64,000 bases of DNA from Streptomyces sp. LX-29 (GTDB lineage: Bacteria; Actinomycetota; Actinomycetes; Streptomycetales; Streptomycetaceae): NCBI RefSeq assembly GCF_029541745.1, contig NZ_CP089746.1:4969559-5033558 (forward strand), in the 5' to 3' direction. The position numbers and the translations under genes are program-made. This document shows, piece by piece, positions 7,537 to 16,284 of this stretch (position 1 is its first letter; every line of letters begins with the position of its first letter). Under the pieces are notes generated by a model that had not been told where the DNA came from, made no database searches, and saw only the letters and a list, made by a program, of their open reading frames with translations.

Positions 7537-8307
7537 GTGTCCGCAGCATCCGCACCGTCCGCCGCTGAGAAGGCCGTCGAGAGGAAGGTCGCCCTGGTCT
7601 CGGGCGGCTCACGGGGGATCGGCCGGGCCGCCGCGCTGCGGCTCGCCCGTGACGGCTTCGACGTGGCGTTCTGCTACCAGTCCAACCCGGACGCCGCCCG
7701 AGCCCTGGAGAAGGAGGCCGAGGAGGAGGGCCTGCGGATCGTCGGCAGGCAGGCCGACGTCTCCGACGCGACCTCGGTACGGGAGTTCGTCGCCTGGACC
7801 GAGGAGCGGCTGGGCGCCGTCGAGGTGGTCGTCACCTCGGCCGGCATCACCCGGGACAACCCGCTCCTGCTGATGAAGGACGAGGACTGGCACCGGGTCG
7901 TCGACGTCAATCTCAACGGCACCTACAACGTGTGCCGCGCGGTGGTCTTCGAAATGATGAAGCGCAAGTCCGGCTGCATCATCAACATATCCTCCGTGGC
8001 GGGTGTCTACGGCAATGCCACCCAGACCAACTACGCGGCCACCAAGGCGGGAATCATCGGCTTCACCAAGTCGCTCGCCAAGGAGGGCGGCCGGTACAAC
8101 ATCCGGGTCAATGCCATCGCGCCGGGATTCATCGACACCGATATGACCTCGGTCCTGACCGACTCGCTCAGGACCGAGGCGGTCAAGGGCATTCCGCTGC
8201 GTCGCTTCGGCACCGCGGACGAGGTCGCGGACGGGGTGTCGTACCTGGTCCGGGCGGGGTACGTGACGGGCAGCGTGTTGCAGATCGACGGCGGCATCAT
8301 CCTCTGA
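7537..8307 (+). CDS. 3-oxoacyl-ACP reductase (FabG-like)
   Basis: This 256-aa SDR is a beta-ketoacyl-ACP reductase. Visible motifs are the cofactor loop SGGSRGIGRA, SAGITRD, the catalytic Ser in ISSVAG and YAATK with Tyr and Lys four apart. The C-terminus (QIDGGIIL) is FabG-like. The GTG at 7537 follows GACAGGAG by eight bases and is preferred; in-frame starts at 7471 or 7501 would add a low-complexity leader. Together with the KS, AT, ACP, dehydratase and enoyl reductase it completes a full reductive cycle. Confidence 0.9.
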   Translation: MSAASAPSAAEKAVERKVALVSGGSRGIGRAAALRLARDGFDVAFCYQSNPDAARALEKEAEEEGLRIVGRQADVSDATSVREFVAWTEERLGAVEVVVTSAGITRDNPLLLMKDEDWHRVVDVNLNGTYNVCRAVVFEMMKRKSGCIINISSVAGVYGNATQTNYAATKAGIIGFTKSLAKEGGRYNIRVNAIAPGFIDTDMTSVLTDSLRTEAVKGIPLRRFGTADEVADGVSYLVRAGYVTGSVLQIDGGIIL

Positions 8308-8334
8308 GCACCCCGGGCCGCGGCGGCCGGCCAC

Positions 8335-8381
8335 GACGTTCGGAAAGACGTTCGGAAAGACTTTCGCAAAACTCTCGCAAA
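8335..8381. repeat. 12-bp tandem repeat before the isomerase-like gene
   Basis: Two identical copies of GACGTTCGGAAA are followed by GACTTTCGCAAA and a fourth, shortened copy ACTCTCGCAAA. They run right up to the AGAGGGG ribosome binding site. The AT content is higher than in the flanks. It could be an expanded spacer or a set of protein-binding sites. Confidence 0.7.
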
Positions 8382-8396
8382 GAGGGGATGACGGCC

Positions 8397-9146
8397 ATGG
8401 CGCGCAGAAAGCGCAGCACGCATCCGGTCTTCTATTTCAATTTCCGCAGCCCGTACGCATGGCTCGCCTATCATGATCTGATGGAACGTTATCCCGACGT
8501 CGCACGGGTGCTCGAATGGCGCCCGTGGTGGGAGCCGGACGCGGCCAACGAGCGCCGGCTGAACGAGGCCGGCGGTACGTTCTCCTACGTCGCGATGTCC
8601 AAGGAGAAGCACCTCTACATCCTCCAGGACGTGCGCCGGCTGACCCGCGACCGCGGCCTGTCGGTGACCTGGCCGGTGGACCGGGACCCGGTCTGGGAGG
8701 TGCCGCACCTGCCGTACTTCGTCGCCCGGGAGCTGGGTCGGGCCCCGGAGTACGTCAGCGCCGTCTACGAGGCCCGCTGGCATCGCGGCATGGACATCTG
8801 CGACCCGGCGACCATCGCCGTGCTCGCGGCGGAGCTCGGGCTTCCGGTGGACCGGATGACCGGCGCCGCCACCGATCCGGGGCTGCGCGAGAAGGAGGCG
8901 CACGAGGCGCTGCTGGCGTTGAGCGACGCCGGCGCCTTCGGGCCGCCGTTCTTCACCCACGGCTTCGACAAGTTCTGGGGGGTGGACCGGCTTCCGGCGT
9001 TCGTGGAGTCGGTCCGCGCGTCGCTCGACGGCGCGCCCGCCGACGCCGCTCCCGCCGCGTCCGGCGCCCCCGCGGAAGTACTGCCCGAGGCGGACTTCAC
9101 GGCGGCCCTGGCGGGTGATCAGGGCCACCCCGGTGGCTGCGGCTGA
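8397..9146 (+). CDS. DsbA/2-hydroxychromene-2-carboxylate isomerase-like protein
   Basis: This protein of about 249 aa has the thioredoxin/kappa-GST fold of HCCA isomerases. The N-terminus reads VFYFNFRSPYAWLAYHDL, where the Ser-Pro-Tyr replaces the CxxC of DsbA oxidases and would bind a low-molecular-weight thiol. The C-terminal part has GPPFFTHGFDKFWGVDRL, the usual end of this family. HCCA-type proteins catalyse thiol-assisted cis-trans or positional isomerisation, so a role in setting double-bond geometry of the chain is a fair inference. The last 40 residues are Ala/Pro-rich and end in HPGGCG. The ATG at 8397 is favoured by spacing; 8388 is also possible. Confidence 0.78.
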   Translation: MARRKRSTHPVFYFNFRSPYAWLAYHDLMERYPDVARVLEWRPWWEPDAANERRLNEAGGTFSYVAMSKEKHLYILQDVRRLTRDRGLSVTWPVDRDPVWEVPHLPYFVARELGRAPEYVSAVYEARWHRGMDICDPATIAVLAAELGLPVDRMTGAATDPGLREKEAHEALLALSDAGAFGPPFFTHGFDKFWGVDRLPAFVESVRASLDGAPADAAPAASGAPAEVLPEADFTAALAGDQGHPGGCG

Positions 9147-9231
9147 CCATCTCGGCGACCGTCCGCGCCGAGCGGTGCGAGACTGCCTGTGAGTCCTGAC
9201 GGACCCCCACTGCCACCAGGAGGAAGCGCAG

Positions 9232-10176
9232 ATGCCCGAGTCGAGGATTCCGGCCCGTCGGGACCGGCATGCCACGCTCAGGAGCCGGGCGCTGTCGGCG
9301 GCGGCGCTGCCGATAGCGCCGTTGTACGGCGCGGCGCTGGCGTATCGCGCCTTCCATCCCCGGCGCCGGGTGGTACCGGCCGAGGCCGGCCACCCCCGGG
9401 ACCACGGCCTGCCGTGCACCGAGGTGAAGGTGCCGTTCCGCGCCGGGAGGTATGTCCACGCCTGGCTGTGCCCGGGCTCGCCGGAGCGGGTGGTGGTGCT
9501 CGGGCACGGGATGGGCGCCAGCAAGGTGCGCAGTCTCGAACATGCGAAGTTCCTGCACGAGGCCGGCTACACCGTCTGTCTGTTCGATCACCGCAACCAC
9601 GGGGCCAGCAGTCAGGACGCGTCCTGGCGCGGCCTCGGCGACCGCTTCGCCAGCGACATCACCGCCGTGGTCGGGCACCTGCGCAGGGTGCGCGGCTACG
9701 GCGATGCGCGCTTCGCCATATACGGCTTCTCCTTCTCCTGCTTCTCGTCCATGTGGGCGCTCACCCACTCGGGCTTCGAGGTGGACGCGATGGTCTGCGA
9801 CAGCGGCCCCGGGCACGATGTGCCGCCGCTGTTCCGGAAGTTCCTCGAGGCCGACGAGCTGCCGATGCCGGGGCCGCTGGGTGGCGAGCCCTCGCGGGCG
9901 GTGGTCACCGGAGTGCTGTGCGCCCTGGGCACGGCGATGATCCGGGCCCAGTGGCCGCCGCCGGTCACCGGCAAGTTCGCACGGATCCCCCTGCTGTTCA
10001 TGTCCGGTGAGCGGGACGCCATCGTGCCGCCCTCCTCCGTCGATGCGCTGGCCGAGCGGTTTCCGCAGGCCGAGACCCATGTGCTGCCGGGGGCCGAGCA
10101 CCTCCTGGGGCTGCGCGCCGATCCCGAGACTTACGCGAATGTCGTCCTCGACTTCCTCAAACGGGCCCTCGGCTAG
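9232..10176 (+). CDS. Alpha/beta hydrolase, GxSxS type (paralogue A)
   Basis: This 314-aa alpha/beta hydrolase has an N-terminal hydrophobic stretch (SAAALPIAPLYGAALAY) that may anchor it to the membrane or a lipid substrate. The oxyanion region is LGHGMGAS. The nucleophile elbow is YGFSFS, so Ser replaces the last Gly of GxSxG. The acid is in GERDAIVP and the His in GAEHLLG. It is clearly paralogous to the product of 26613-27530: shared blocks include FDHRNHG, AQWPPPVTG or VQWPPPVTG, and the same elbow. A role in acyl release, acyl transfer or editing is possible. ATG follows a GGAGGAAG site. Confidence 0.82.
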   Translation: MPESRIPARRDRHATLRSRALSAAALPIAPLYGAALAYRAFHPRRRVVPAEAGHPRDHGLPCTEVKVPFRAGRYVHAWLCPGSPERVVVLGHGMGASKVRSLEHAKFLHEAGYTVCLFDHRNHGASSQDASWRGLGDRFASDITAVVGHLRRVRGYGDARFAIYGFSFSCFSSMWALTHSGFEVDAMVCDSGPGHDVPPLFRKFLEADELPMPGPLGGEPSRAVVTGVLCALGTAMIRAQWPPPVTGKFARIPLLFMSGERDAIVPPSSVDALAERFPQAETHVLPGAEHLLGLRADPETYANVVLDFLKRALG

Positions 10177-10238
10177 CACGACAATGCAACTGTCCGTCCT
10201 CGGTGGACGGGGTTCTTCAGGAAAAGGGAAGAGAGAGC

Positions 10239-11990
10239 ATGCGCAAGGTGCTCATCGCCAACCGTGGCGAAATCGCTGTCCGCGTTGCCCGTGCCTGTCG
10301 GGATGCCGGGATCGCGAGCGTAGCTGTGTACGCCGAGCCGGACCGGGACGCGGTGCATGTGCGTGCGGCTGACGAGGCCTACGCGCTGGGCGGTGACACT
10401 CCGGCGGCCAGTTATCTGGATATGGCCAAGGTGTTGGCCGCGGCGGCGGAGTCGGGTGCGGACGCGGTGCATCCGGGGTACGGGTTCCTGTCTGAGAACG
10501 CGGAGTTCGCGCAGGCTGTGATCGATGCGGGGTTGACCTGGATCGGTCCGCCGCCGCAGGCGATCCGGGATCTGGGTGACAAGGTCGCCGCTCGTCATAT
10601 CGCTCAGCGTGCGGGTGCTCCGTTGGTCGCGGGTACTCCTGACCCGGTCTCGGGTGCGGAGGAGGTCGTGGCGTTCGCGCGGGAGCATGGGCTGCCGATC
10701 GCGATCAAGGCTGCTTTCGGTGGTGGTGGGCGTGGTCTGAAGGTCGCCCGCACGCTGGAGGAGGTGCCGGAGCTGTATGAGTCCGCGGTGCGGGAGGCGG
10801 TGGCCGCCTTCGGTCGGGGTGAGTGCTTCGTGGAGCGCTACCTGGACAAGCCGCGGCATGTGGAGACGCAGTGTCTGGCCGACCGGCATGGCAACGTGGT
10901 GGTGGTCTCCACCCGTGACTGCTCGCTTCAGCGGCGTCATCAGAAGCTGGTGGAGGAGGCCCCGGCTCCGTTCCTCACCCCGGAGCAGAACGCGCAGTTG
11001 TACGCGGCGTCCAAGGCCATCTTGAAGGAGGCCGGTTATGTGGGTGCCGGCACGGTGGAGTTCCTGGTCGGCAGCGATGGCACGATCTCGTTCCTGGAGG
11101 TGAACACCCGGCTTCAGGTGGAGCACCCGGTGACCGAGGAGGTCACGGGGATCGATCTGGTGCGGGAGATGTTCCGGATCGCCGATGGTGAGGAGCTCGG
11201 TTACGGGGACCCTGCGGTGCGGGGGCACTCGTTCGAGTTCCGGATCAACGGTGAGGACCCGGGTCGTAACTTCCTGCCCGCTCCGGGCACGGTCACGCTG
11301 TTCGCCCCGCCGTCGGGTCCGGGTGTGCGGTTGGACGCGGGTGTGGAGTCCGGGTCGGTGATCGGTCCGGCGTGGGACTCGCTGCTGGCCAAGTTGATCG
11401 TGACCGGTGCGACCCGTGAGCAGGCGTTGCAGCGGGCGGCGCGGGCTCTGGCGGAGTTCAGGGTGGAGGGGATGGCGACCGCGATCCCGTTCCACCGGGC
11501 CGTGGTCACCGACCCGGCGTTCACCTCCGATCCGTTCACGGTGCACACGCGGTGGATCGAGACGGAGTTCGTCAACACCATCCCCGCCTACACGCCCACC
11601 GGTGTGGAGGAGGTTGAGGCGGAGTCCCGCGAGACCGTGGTGGTCGAGGTCGGGGGTAAGCGGCTGGAGGTGTCCCTGCCCGCGTCTCTCGGTGTGGCGA
11701 CCGCGGCCGCCGGAGGTGGGGGTGCGCGTAAGCCGAAGCGGAAGGCGGCTCGTAAGTCGGGTTCGGCGGCTTCGGGTGACGCGTTGGCGTCGCCGATGCA
11801 GGGCACGATCGTGAAGGTGGCGGTCGAGGAGGGTCAGCAGGTCGCCGAGGGCGAGCTGATCGTGGTCCTGGAGGCGATGAAGATGGAGCAGCCGCTGAAC
11901 GCGCACCGCGCGGGCACGGTCAAGGGACTGGCCGCCGAGGTCGGCGCGTCCATCACCTCCGGCGCCGTCATCTGCGAGATCAAGGACTGA
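10239..11990 (+). CDS. accA: Biotin carboxylase-BCCP (acyl-CoA carboxylase alpha subunit)
   Basis: This 583-aa protein carries biotin carboxylase followed by a biotin carrier domain. It starts with RKVLIANRGEIA. The ATP-grasp glycine loop is GGGGRG, the active-site region EVNTRLQVEHPVTEE is intact and the biotinylated Lys is in EAMKMEQP near the C-terminus. Actinomycetes use such alpha subunits with separate carboxyltransferases to make malonyl- or methylmalonyl-CoA. No beta subunit is in the window, so it must pair with one encoded elsewhere. Its third codon positions use more T than those of its neighbours (GGT, CGT, GTT), like highly expressed housekeeping genes, which suggests a recruited copy. 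It probably supplies malonyl-CoA to the pathway. Confidence 0.94.
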   Translation: MRKVLIANRGEIAVRVARACRDAGIASVAVYAEPDRDAVHVRAADEAYALGGDTPAASYLDMAKVLAAAAESGADAVHPGYGFLSENAEFAQAVIDAGLTWIGPPPQAIRDLGDKVAARHIAQRAGAPLVAGTPDPVSGAEEVVAFAREHGLPIAIKAAFGGGGRGLKVARTLEEVPELYESAVREAVAAFGRGECFVERYLDKPRHVETQCLADRHGNVVVVSTRDCSLQRRHQKLVEEAPAPFLTPEQNAQLYAASKAILKEAGYVGAGTVEFLVGSDGTISFLEVNTRLQVEHPVTEEVTGIDLVREMFRIADGEELGYGDPAVRGHSFEFRINGEDPGRNFLPAPGTVTLFAPPSGPGVRLDAGVESGSVIGPAWDSLLAKLIVTGATREQALQRAARALAEFRVEGMATAIPFHRAVVTDPAFTSDPFTVHTRWIETEFVNTIPAYTPTGVEEVEAESRETVVVEVGGKRLEVSLPASLGVATAAAGGGGARKPKRKAARKSGSAASGDALASPMQGTIVKVAVEEGQQVAEGELIVVLEAMKMEQPLNAHRAGTVKGLAAEVGASITSGAVICEIKD

Positions 11991-12027
11991 GACGCCCACC
12001 GCGCGGACGCCGCGAGGCGACGTCGCC

Positions 12028-12062
12028 CGAGGACGGCCCCGTGACCGCGGGCGCCGTCCTCG
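12028..12062. terminator. Bidirectional hairpin between convergent genes
   Basis: A 10-bp perfect stem (CGAGGACGGC pairing with GCCGTCCTCG) encloses a GC-rich loop of 15 bases. It lies between the end of the biotin carboxylase gene (+) and the end of the SGNH hydrolase gene (-), where a two-way terminator is expected. There is no U-run. Confidence 0.6.
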
Positions 12063-12128
12063 CCCGCGCGTACGGGCGCCTTCGGTCGCCTCGATCCACC
12101 GGCGCCGCGCGCGGAGTCACGCTCCGGC

Positions 12129-12782
12129 TCAGTGCCGCAGCCGGCCGCTCAGGACCTTGATCAGCTCGGTGGCGGAGACGGCGTGGCCGCGCATGGACGG
12201 GTGCAGCATGTCCCGGCTGAACAGGTCGCGTTGCTCGCGCGCCGGATGGGTCCACTTGTCGATGAACAGCGCGCCGTGGCGGTGGGCCACCGCCTCCGCG
12301 GCCTCGTTGAACGCCATCATCCGATCGTGCAGCACCGCGAGCCGCGGAAAGGCCAGGGTGAGGTCGATCAGGCCGGCCATGACGACGTCGGCGCCCACGT
12401 CGCGCAGCGCGACGATCATTCCCTCCAGGGTGCCGGCGACGACGACGGCGTCGAAGTCGTGGCCGAGCAGGTCGTTGCCGCCGCAGTGCAGCACGGCCAG
12501 GTCGGGCCCGAAGTCCAGCGCGGGGGCGAGCTGGGTGTCCCGCACCCGTCCCGCGCTGAGGTTGCGCTGCCCCAGGTTGAGGTAGGCCAGGTCCGGCTGC
12601 TGCCGGCGCAGCGCCTCCGCGGTGCGGTCCGCCCAGGACAGGCTGCGGTAGCCGGGCACGGGATCGCCGAGCCCCTCGGCGTGGCTGTCGCCCATCACCA
12701 CGAACCGGCGCCAGGGGGCGCCGCTCAGGAGCTTGTCGATCTCGCTGTCGCTGAGGCAGTGCGGGTCCTTGGCCTCGCTCAT
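12129..12782 (-). CDS. SGNH/GDSL-family hydrolase
   Basis: This 217-aa SGNH hydrolase lacks a signal peptide, so it acts in the cytoplasm. Block I is MGDSHAEGLGD (Ser nucleophile), block III is CGGNDLL (Asn) and block V is DMLHPSMRGH (Asp and His of the triad). It is the last gene of a - strand operon that encodes PPTase, hydrolase, adenylation enzyme and a 50-aa protein. Its ATG overlaps the stop of the 50-aa gene (ATGA) and is preceded by AAGGAG. It may cleave or transfer an acyl group from a carrier or from the product. The substrate cannot be read from sequence. Confidence 0.85.
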   Translation of the reverse strand: MSEAKDPHCLSDSEIDKLLSGAPWRRFVVMGDSHAEGLGDPVPGYRSLSWADRTAEALRRQQPDLAYLNLGQRNLSAGRVRDTQLAPALDFGPDLAVLHCGGNDLLGHDFDAVVVAGTLEGMIVALRDVGADVVMAGLIDLTLAFPRLAVLHDRMMAFNEAAEAVAHRHGALFIDKWTHPAREQRDLFSRDMLHPSMRGHAVSATELIKVLSGRLRH

Positions 12783-12931
12783 CGGCTCGCTCCTTCCGCG
12801 GTCACCATGCCGACGCCGTCGATCCGTCGGCGGGCATGCGGTCCGGTGCAGTATGCCCCTTCGGCGGGGTGGTCCTGGACGCTCGACCCGTCGTTCACTC
12901 CGATGCGCGGATGCGTGTTGACCTGCGTCAC
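12779..12931 (-). CDS. 50-aa protein of unknown function, coupled on both sides
   Basis: This small gene is easily missed because both ends overlap its neighbours. The GTG start overlaps the stop of the adenylation gene as GTGA, and its stop overlaps the start of the SGNH gene as ATGA. A strong AGGAGG site lies nine bases upstream of the GTG. The product begins MTQVNTHPRIGVNDG and contains one Cys (GAYCTGPHARRRIDG). It is not an MbtH protein, as the MbtH signature is absent, and I do not recognise it. The double overlap and ribosome binding site argue that it is translated. It could be an accessory factor for the adenylation enzyme or a linker left from an ancestral fusion. Confidence 0.6.
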   Translation of the reverse strand: MTQVNTHPRIGVNDGSSVQDHPAEGAYCTGPHARRRIDGVGMVTAEGASR

Positions 12932-14574
12932 GAGCTGGCACCTCCTGTGGGCGGGGCCGTGGGGGGCGGGCCGGGCAGCCCCGCGAGCCTGGTCCGGTCG
13001 GTCTTGCCGCGCGCCGTGGACGGCAGGCCGTCACAGATCAGGACGCGGTCGGGAAACATCCGCCGGGGCAGGGCATGCGCCATCGCCCGGTTGACGCTCC
13101 CCCTATGAAGACCGGACGCCACGACATACGCCCACAGTTCCCCGACATGTCCGGGACATGTCTTGGCGACCACGGCGGCCGCCGTCACCCCCTCCACCTC
13201 GAGCAGCACGCTCTCGATCTCCCGCAGTTCGATCCGCACCCCGCGCCGCTTGACCTGGTGGTCCCGTCGGCCGTGCAGTTCCAGCCGGCCGTCGGCGGCC
13301 AGCCGGCCCAGGTCCCCGGTGGCGTAGGCGCGGCGCACCGTGCCGTCACGGAACCGCACCGGGCGCGTCGGATCGGTCAGCCGCCCGCCGTCGGCCAGAT
13401 AGCCGAGGAAGACGGTCTCGCCCGCGACCCGCACCTCCCCCTCGCCGTCGGTCCACCCTCCGTCGGCGTCGGTCACCTCGATGTGGTCGCCGGGCAGGGC
13501 CCGTCCGGCGGAGAGCCCGTCCGCGGCCGTCCAGCCGGGCGGCAGCGGCTCGTAGGTGCAGACGTTGGTCTCGGTCGGCCCGTAGAGGTTGTAGAACCGC
13601 ACCCGGGGGAAGCACCGCACGTAGTCCTCCAGGAGGTGCGGGGGGAACGGTTCTCCGGCGAAGGCGGCGAGGCGCAGCGCCGGCGGCGGGGCCTTCGCGA
13701 TCCCGCCGCCGAGCAGCAGCAGTCGGTAGAAGGTCGGCACGGCGTAGAAGACCGAGATCTCCTCCCGCCCCAGCCAGCCCACCACGTCGCGCGGGAAGAG
13801 CCGCAGCACCTCCGGCAGCAGATGGACGCAGGCGCCGGCGAGCGCGGACGAGAACAGGTCGAAGGTGCTGAGGTCGAAGGTGAGCGGGGACTGCGAGCCG
13901 ACCCGGTCGGTGGCGTCGAGGCGGAACTCGGCGGCCGCCCAGCGCGCGAAGTGCAGCACGTTCCGGTGGCTCAGCAGCACCCCCTTGGGCCAGCCGGTGC
14001 TCCCGGAGGTGAACAGCACATAGCCGCCCGCGCCCTCGGTCGGGTCGCCCGGGTCGGGGGCGGTGGCGGGGAGCGGCACCAGCGACAGCCCGTGCGGCAG
14101 TCCCCGGACGCCCTCGGCGGGGTCCCCCGCGAGCCGGCGCGCCGCCGGCTCGGCGTCCGCCGTGGTGAGCAGCGTCCGCAGCCCCGCCCCGTGCACCATG
14201 CGCGCGGTGCGGGACCGGGGCTCCGCGGGGTCCAGCGGGGCCACCACGGCACCCGCGCGCAGCGCCGCGTAGAGGGCGGTCACGGCCGTCACGCCCTTGG
14301 GCGCGTGGACGCCGACGCGGTCGCCGGGGCGCACGCCGTGTGCGGCGAGCCGGGCCGCCACCTCGTCGACCCGTCCGTCGAGTTCGGCGTAGCTCAGCAC
14401 CAGCCCGTCGGCGGCGAGGGCGGGGCGGTCCGGGTGCCGGCGGGCGGCGGCGGCCAGCGGCTGGTCCAAGCGGTCCGCGACGTCGGGCAGGCCGGGATCA
14501 CCGGGGGTGCCGCGGTCGCCGGGGGTGTCGGAGGCGTCGGGGCGCGACGACGGCCCCGGCGAGGGGCCGGTCAC
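12928..14574 (-). CDS. Stand-alone amino acid adenylation enzyme
   Basis: This 548-aa free-standing A domain has no carrier or condensation domain. The motifs are complete: A3 LFTSGSTGWPKG, A4 FDLSTFDLFSSAL, A5 NLYGPTETN, A7 YATGDLG, A8 GRRDHQVKRRGVRIEL, and A10 with the catalytic Lys in STARGKTDR. The Asp in FDLS sits at the position that binds the alpha-amino group, so an alpha-amino acid is the probable substrate. D-L at the first two code positions is also seen in proline and cysteine enzymes, which is only suggestive. It starts on a GTG overlapping the upstream stop (GTGA). The carrier domain encoded at about 20850-21152 is the best candidate partner. Confidence 0.88.
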   Translation of the reverse strand: MTGPSPGPSSRPDASDTPGDRGTPGDPGLPDVADRLDQPLAAAARRHPDRPALAADGLVLSYAELDGRVDEVAARLAAHGVRPGDRVGVHAPKGVTAVTALYAALRAGAVVAPLDPAEPRSRTARMVHGAGLRTLLTTADAEPAARRLAGDPAEGVRGLPHGLSLVPLPATAPDPGDPTEGAGGYVLFTSGSTGWPKGVLLSHRNVLHFARWAAAEFRLDATDRVGSQSPLTFDLSTFDLFSSALAGACVHLLPEVLRLFPRDVVGWLGREEISVFYAVPTFYRLLLLGGGIAKAPPPALRLAAFAGEPFPPHLLEDYVRCFPRVRFYNLYGPTETNVCTYEPLPPGWTAADGLSAGRALPGDHIEVTDADGGWTDGEGEVRVAGETVFLGYLADGGRLTDPTRPVRFRDGTVRRAYATGDLGRLAADGRLELHGRRDHQVKRRGVRIELREIESVLLEVEGVTAAAVVAKTCPGHVGELWAYVVASGLHRGSVNRAMAHALPRRMFPDRVLICDGLPSTARGKTDRTRLAGLPGPPPTAPPTGGASS

Positions 14575-15422
14575 GGGCGCGCGCCCCGGGCGTCCCCCGC
14601 GGGGGCGTCGAGTCCGGTCAGGAAGTCGACCAGCGCGGCGCGGGACTCCAGACGGGCGCTGTGCAGCAGCAGATGGTCGCCGTGGGGGAGGTCCACCCGG
14701 CGCACCGGGCCGGCCAGCCCGCGCTCGATCGCCGCGACCTGGGCGGGGGTGGCGAACTCGTCGGCGGTGCCGCCCACCACCAGCGTGGGCGCGGTGACCC
14801 GGGCCAGCCGGTCCTCGATGCTCCAGCCGCGGAAGGTCGGCGACAGCCAGACGTCGCTCCAGCCGTGGAGCGCCGCGTCGGGGTCCTCGTGGAACATCGC
14901 GACCTTCCGCCGCAGCAGGACCGCGTCGCCGTCGGCCCCCGGCGCCCGCGCGGCGCCCGACGCGTACGCCGCCGCCCCCGACTCGTACGCCTCGCGCACC
15001 GCGCGGATGGCGCGGAGCGTGCGGTCCTCCACGAAGACCAGCGGTCCCAGCAGCGCCAGCGCGGTGACCGGGCGGCGGCCCCGAGCGGCGTGCAGCAGCG
15101 CGATGGCGGCGCCGTCGCTGTGTCCGACCAGGACCGGGGCGCGCACCCCCAGCCGGTCCAGCACCTCGGGCAGCACCTCGTGCGCCTCGCGTTCCATGTA
15201 GTCGGCGGGGCGGGGCAGTTCGGTCGGCGCGGAGCGGCCGTAGCCGTGTCGGGTGTAGACCAGCGCCGGGCGCCCGGTGGCCTCGGCGACCGCGTACGGG
15301 AAGCGGCGCCAGGTGGAGACACAGCCCAGGCCGTGGTGGAGGTAGACCAGCGGGGCGAGATCCGAACGGCCGTCGATCCACACGTATTCGAGCGCCCCGT
15401 GGGTGGTGTGGAGCACAGGCAT
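14571..15422 (-). CDS. Alpha/beta hydrolase (GHSDG type)
   Basis: This 283-aa alpha/beta hydrolase has a canonical nucleophile elbow VGHSDGAA, an oxyanion region LHHGLGC, an acid near GGTADEF and the catalytic His in PHGDHLLLHS. It lies between the PPTase and adenylation genes and overlaps the latter by four bases (GTGA). It is not closely related to the GxSxS hydrolase pair elsewhere in the cluster. It could be a type II thioesterase-like editing enzyme or act on the finished product. No signal peptide is seen. Confidence 0.85.
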   Translation of the reverse strand: MPVLHTTHGALEYVWIDGRSDLAPLVYLHHGLGCVSTWRRFPYAVAEATGRPALVYTRHGYGRSAPTELPRPADYMEREAHEVLPEVLDRLGVRAPVLVGHSDGAAIALLHAARGRRPVTALALLGPLVFVEDRTLRAIRAVREAYESGAAAYASGAARAPGADGDAVLLRRKVAMFHEDPDAALHGWSDVWLSPTFRGWSIEDRLARVTAPTLVVGGTADEFATPAQVAAIERGLAGPVRRVDLPHGDHLLLHSARLESRAALVDFLTGLDAPAGDARGARP

Positions 15423-15429
15423 CGCGGTA

Positions 15430-16284
15430 TCAGCCCAGCGTCAGATGGCGGAGGGTAACGAGGGGTCGGCCGCTGGCGGCGACGGTGTCGCCGGCGGGGG
15501 TGCGGACGGCCACGGCGGCATGGTAGCCGGGCGGCGCCGCCACGTCGACGAGCGCCCAGCCCGCCGGGACCGGGGAGCCGGCGGGCGCCAACCCCTCGGC
15601 CAGGCCCACGTGATGGGTGCGGATGCCGCCGGGCAGCCCGGTGCCGATGCCCTTCAGATACGCCTCCTTCCGCACCCAGCAACTCAGGAACGCCTCGTCG
15701 CGCAGCGACTCGGGCAGCGCCGCGATCGCGGCCCGCTCGTCCGGGTGCAGCGCGCGGGTGAGGTCCACCCCGCTGCGGCGCGCCCGCGCGGACTCGATGT
15801 CGGCGCCCACGACGCTCCGTGCCACCGCGACCATGGCGGCGTCCTCGGAGTGCGACAGCGAGAAGTGGAGTCCGGTGTGCTCCGCCAACGCCGGGCGCCC
15901 GTGCGGCTTCTCGCAGTCCGGCATGCCGCAGAGCTCGCGGGTCAGGGCGACCGCGGCCGGGTCCACGCCCAGATAGCCGCCGAGCAGCGTCCGCAGCCCG
16001 ACGTGGGAGGTGACATAGCGCTCGCGCAGCCCGGCGTCCTTGAACCGCGCCGCGCGCCGGGCCTCTTCGGCGTCCAGCATCCCGTCCGCCACCGCCGCCG
16101 GGGCGAGGTTGGCCGACAACGACAGCAGCCAGACCGCGACACGGCCGGGGCCGGGAAGGTCCTCGGGGCTGGGGGGCGGGGCCGCGGGCCCCCAGGGTTC
16201 GACGGACGCGGTGGCGGCCCGGGGCGCGTCGCCCGTCCCCGCCGCACGCGCCGGATATGCCGTGCCGGCCGTGCTGTTGAGCAT
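15430..16284 (-). CDS. Sfp-type 4'-phosphopantetheinyl transferase
   Basis: This 284-aa enzyme activates carrier proteins by moving phosphopantetheine from CoA onto the conserved Ser. The diagnostic motifs are present: SLSHSE, VGADIES (GxDxE-type magnesium site) and WVRKEAYLKGIG. It heads a - strand operon, seven bases upstream of the hydrolase gene, and is divergent from the acyl-AMP ligase gene. A second PPTase domain is encoded at 20124, so the cluster carries two. This one has all key residues and is the likelier active general enzyme. Confidence 0.92.
   Translation of the reverse strand: MLNSTAGTAYPARAAGTGDAPRAATASVEPWGPAAPPPSPEDLPGPGRVAVWLLSLSANLAPAAVADGMLDAEEARRAARFKDAGLRERYVTSHVGLRTLLGGYLGVDPAAVALTRELCGMPDCEKPHGRPALAEHTGLHFSLSHSEDAAMVAVARSVVGADIESARARRSGVDLTRALHPDERAAIAALPESLRDEAFLSCWVRKEAYLKGIGTGLPGGIRTHHVGLAEGLAPAGSPVPAGWALVDVAAPPGYHAAVAVRTPAGDTVAASGRPLVTLRHLTLG

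Noticed and set aside
12779..12931. The 50-aa protein as an MbtH-like partner
   Set aside because: The size and position fit, but the MbtH tryptophans and signature are missing.
13144..13162. Palindrome GACATGTCCGGGACATGTC as an operator
   Set aside because: It lies inside the coding sequence of the adenylation gene and encodes conserved protein; similarity to the 43194 elements is probably chance.
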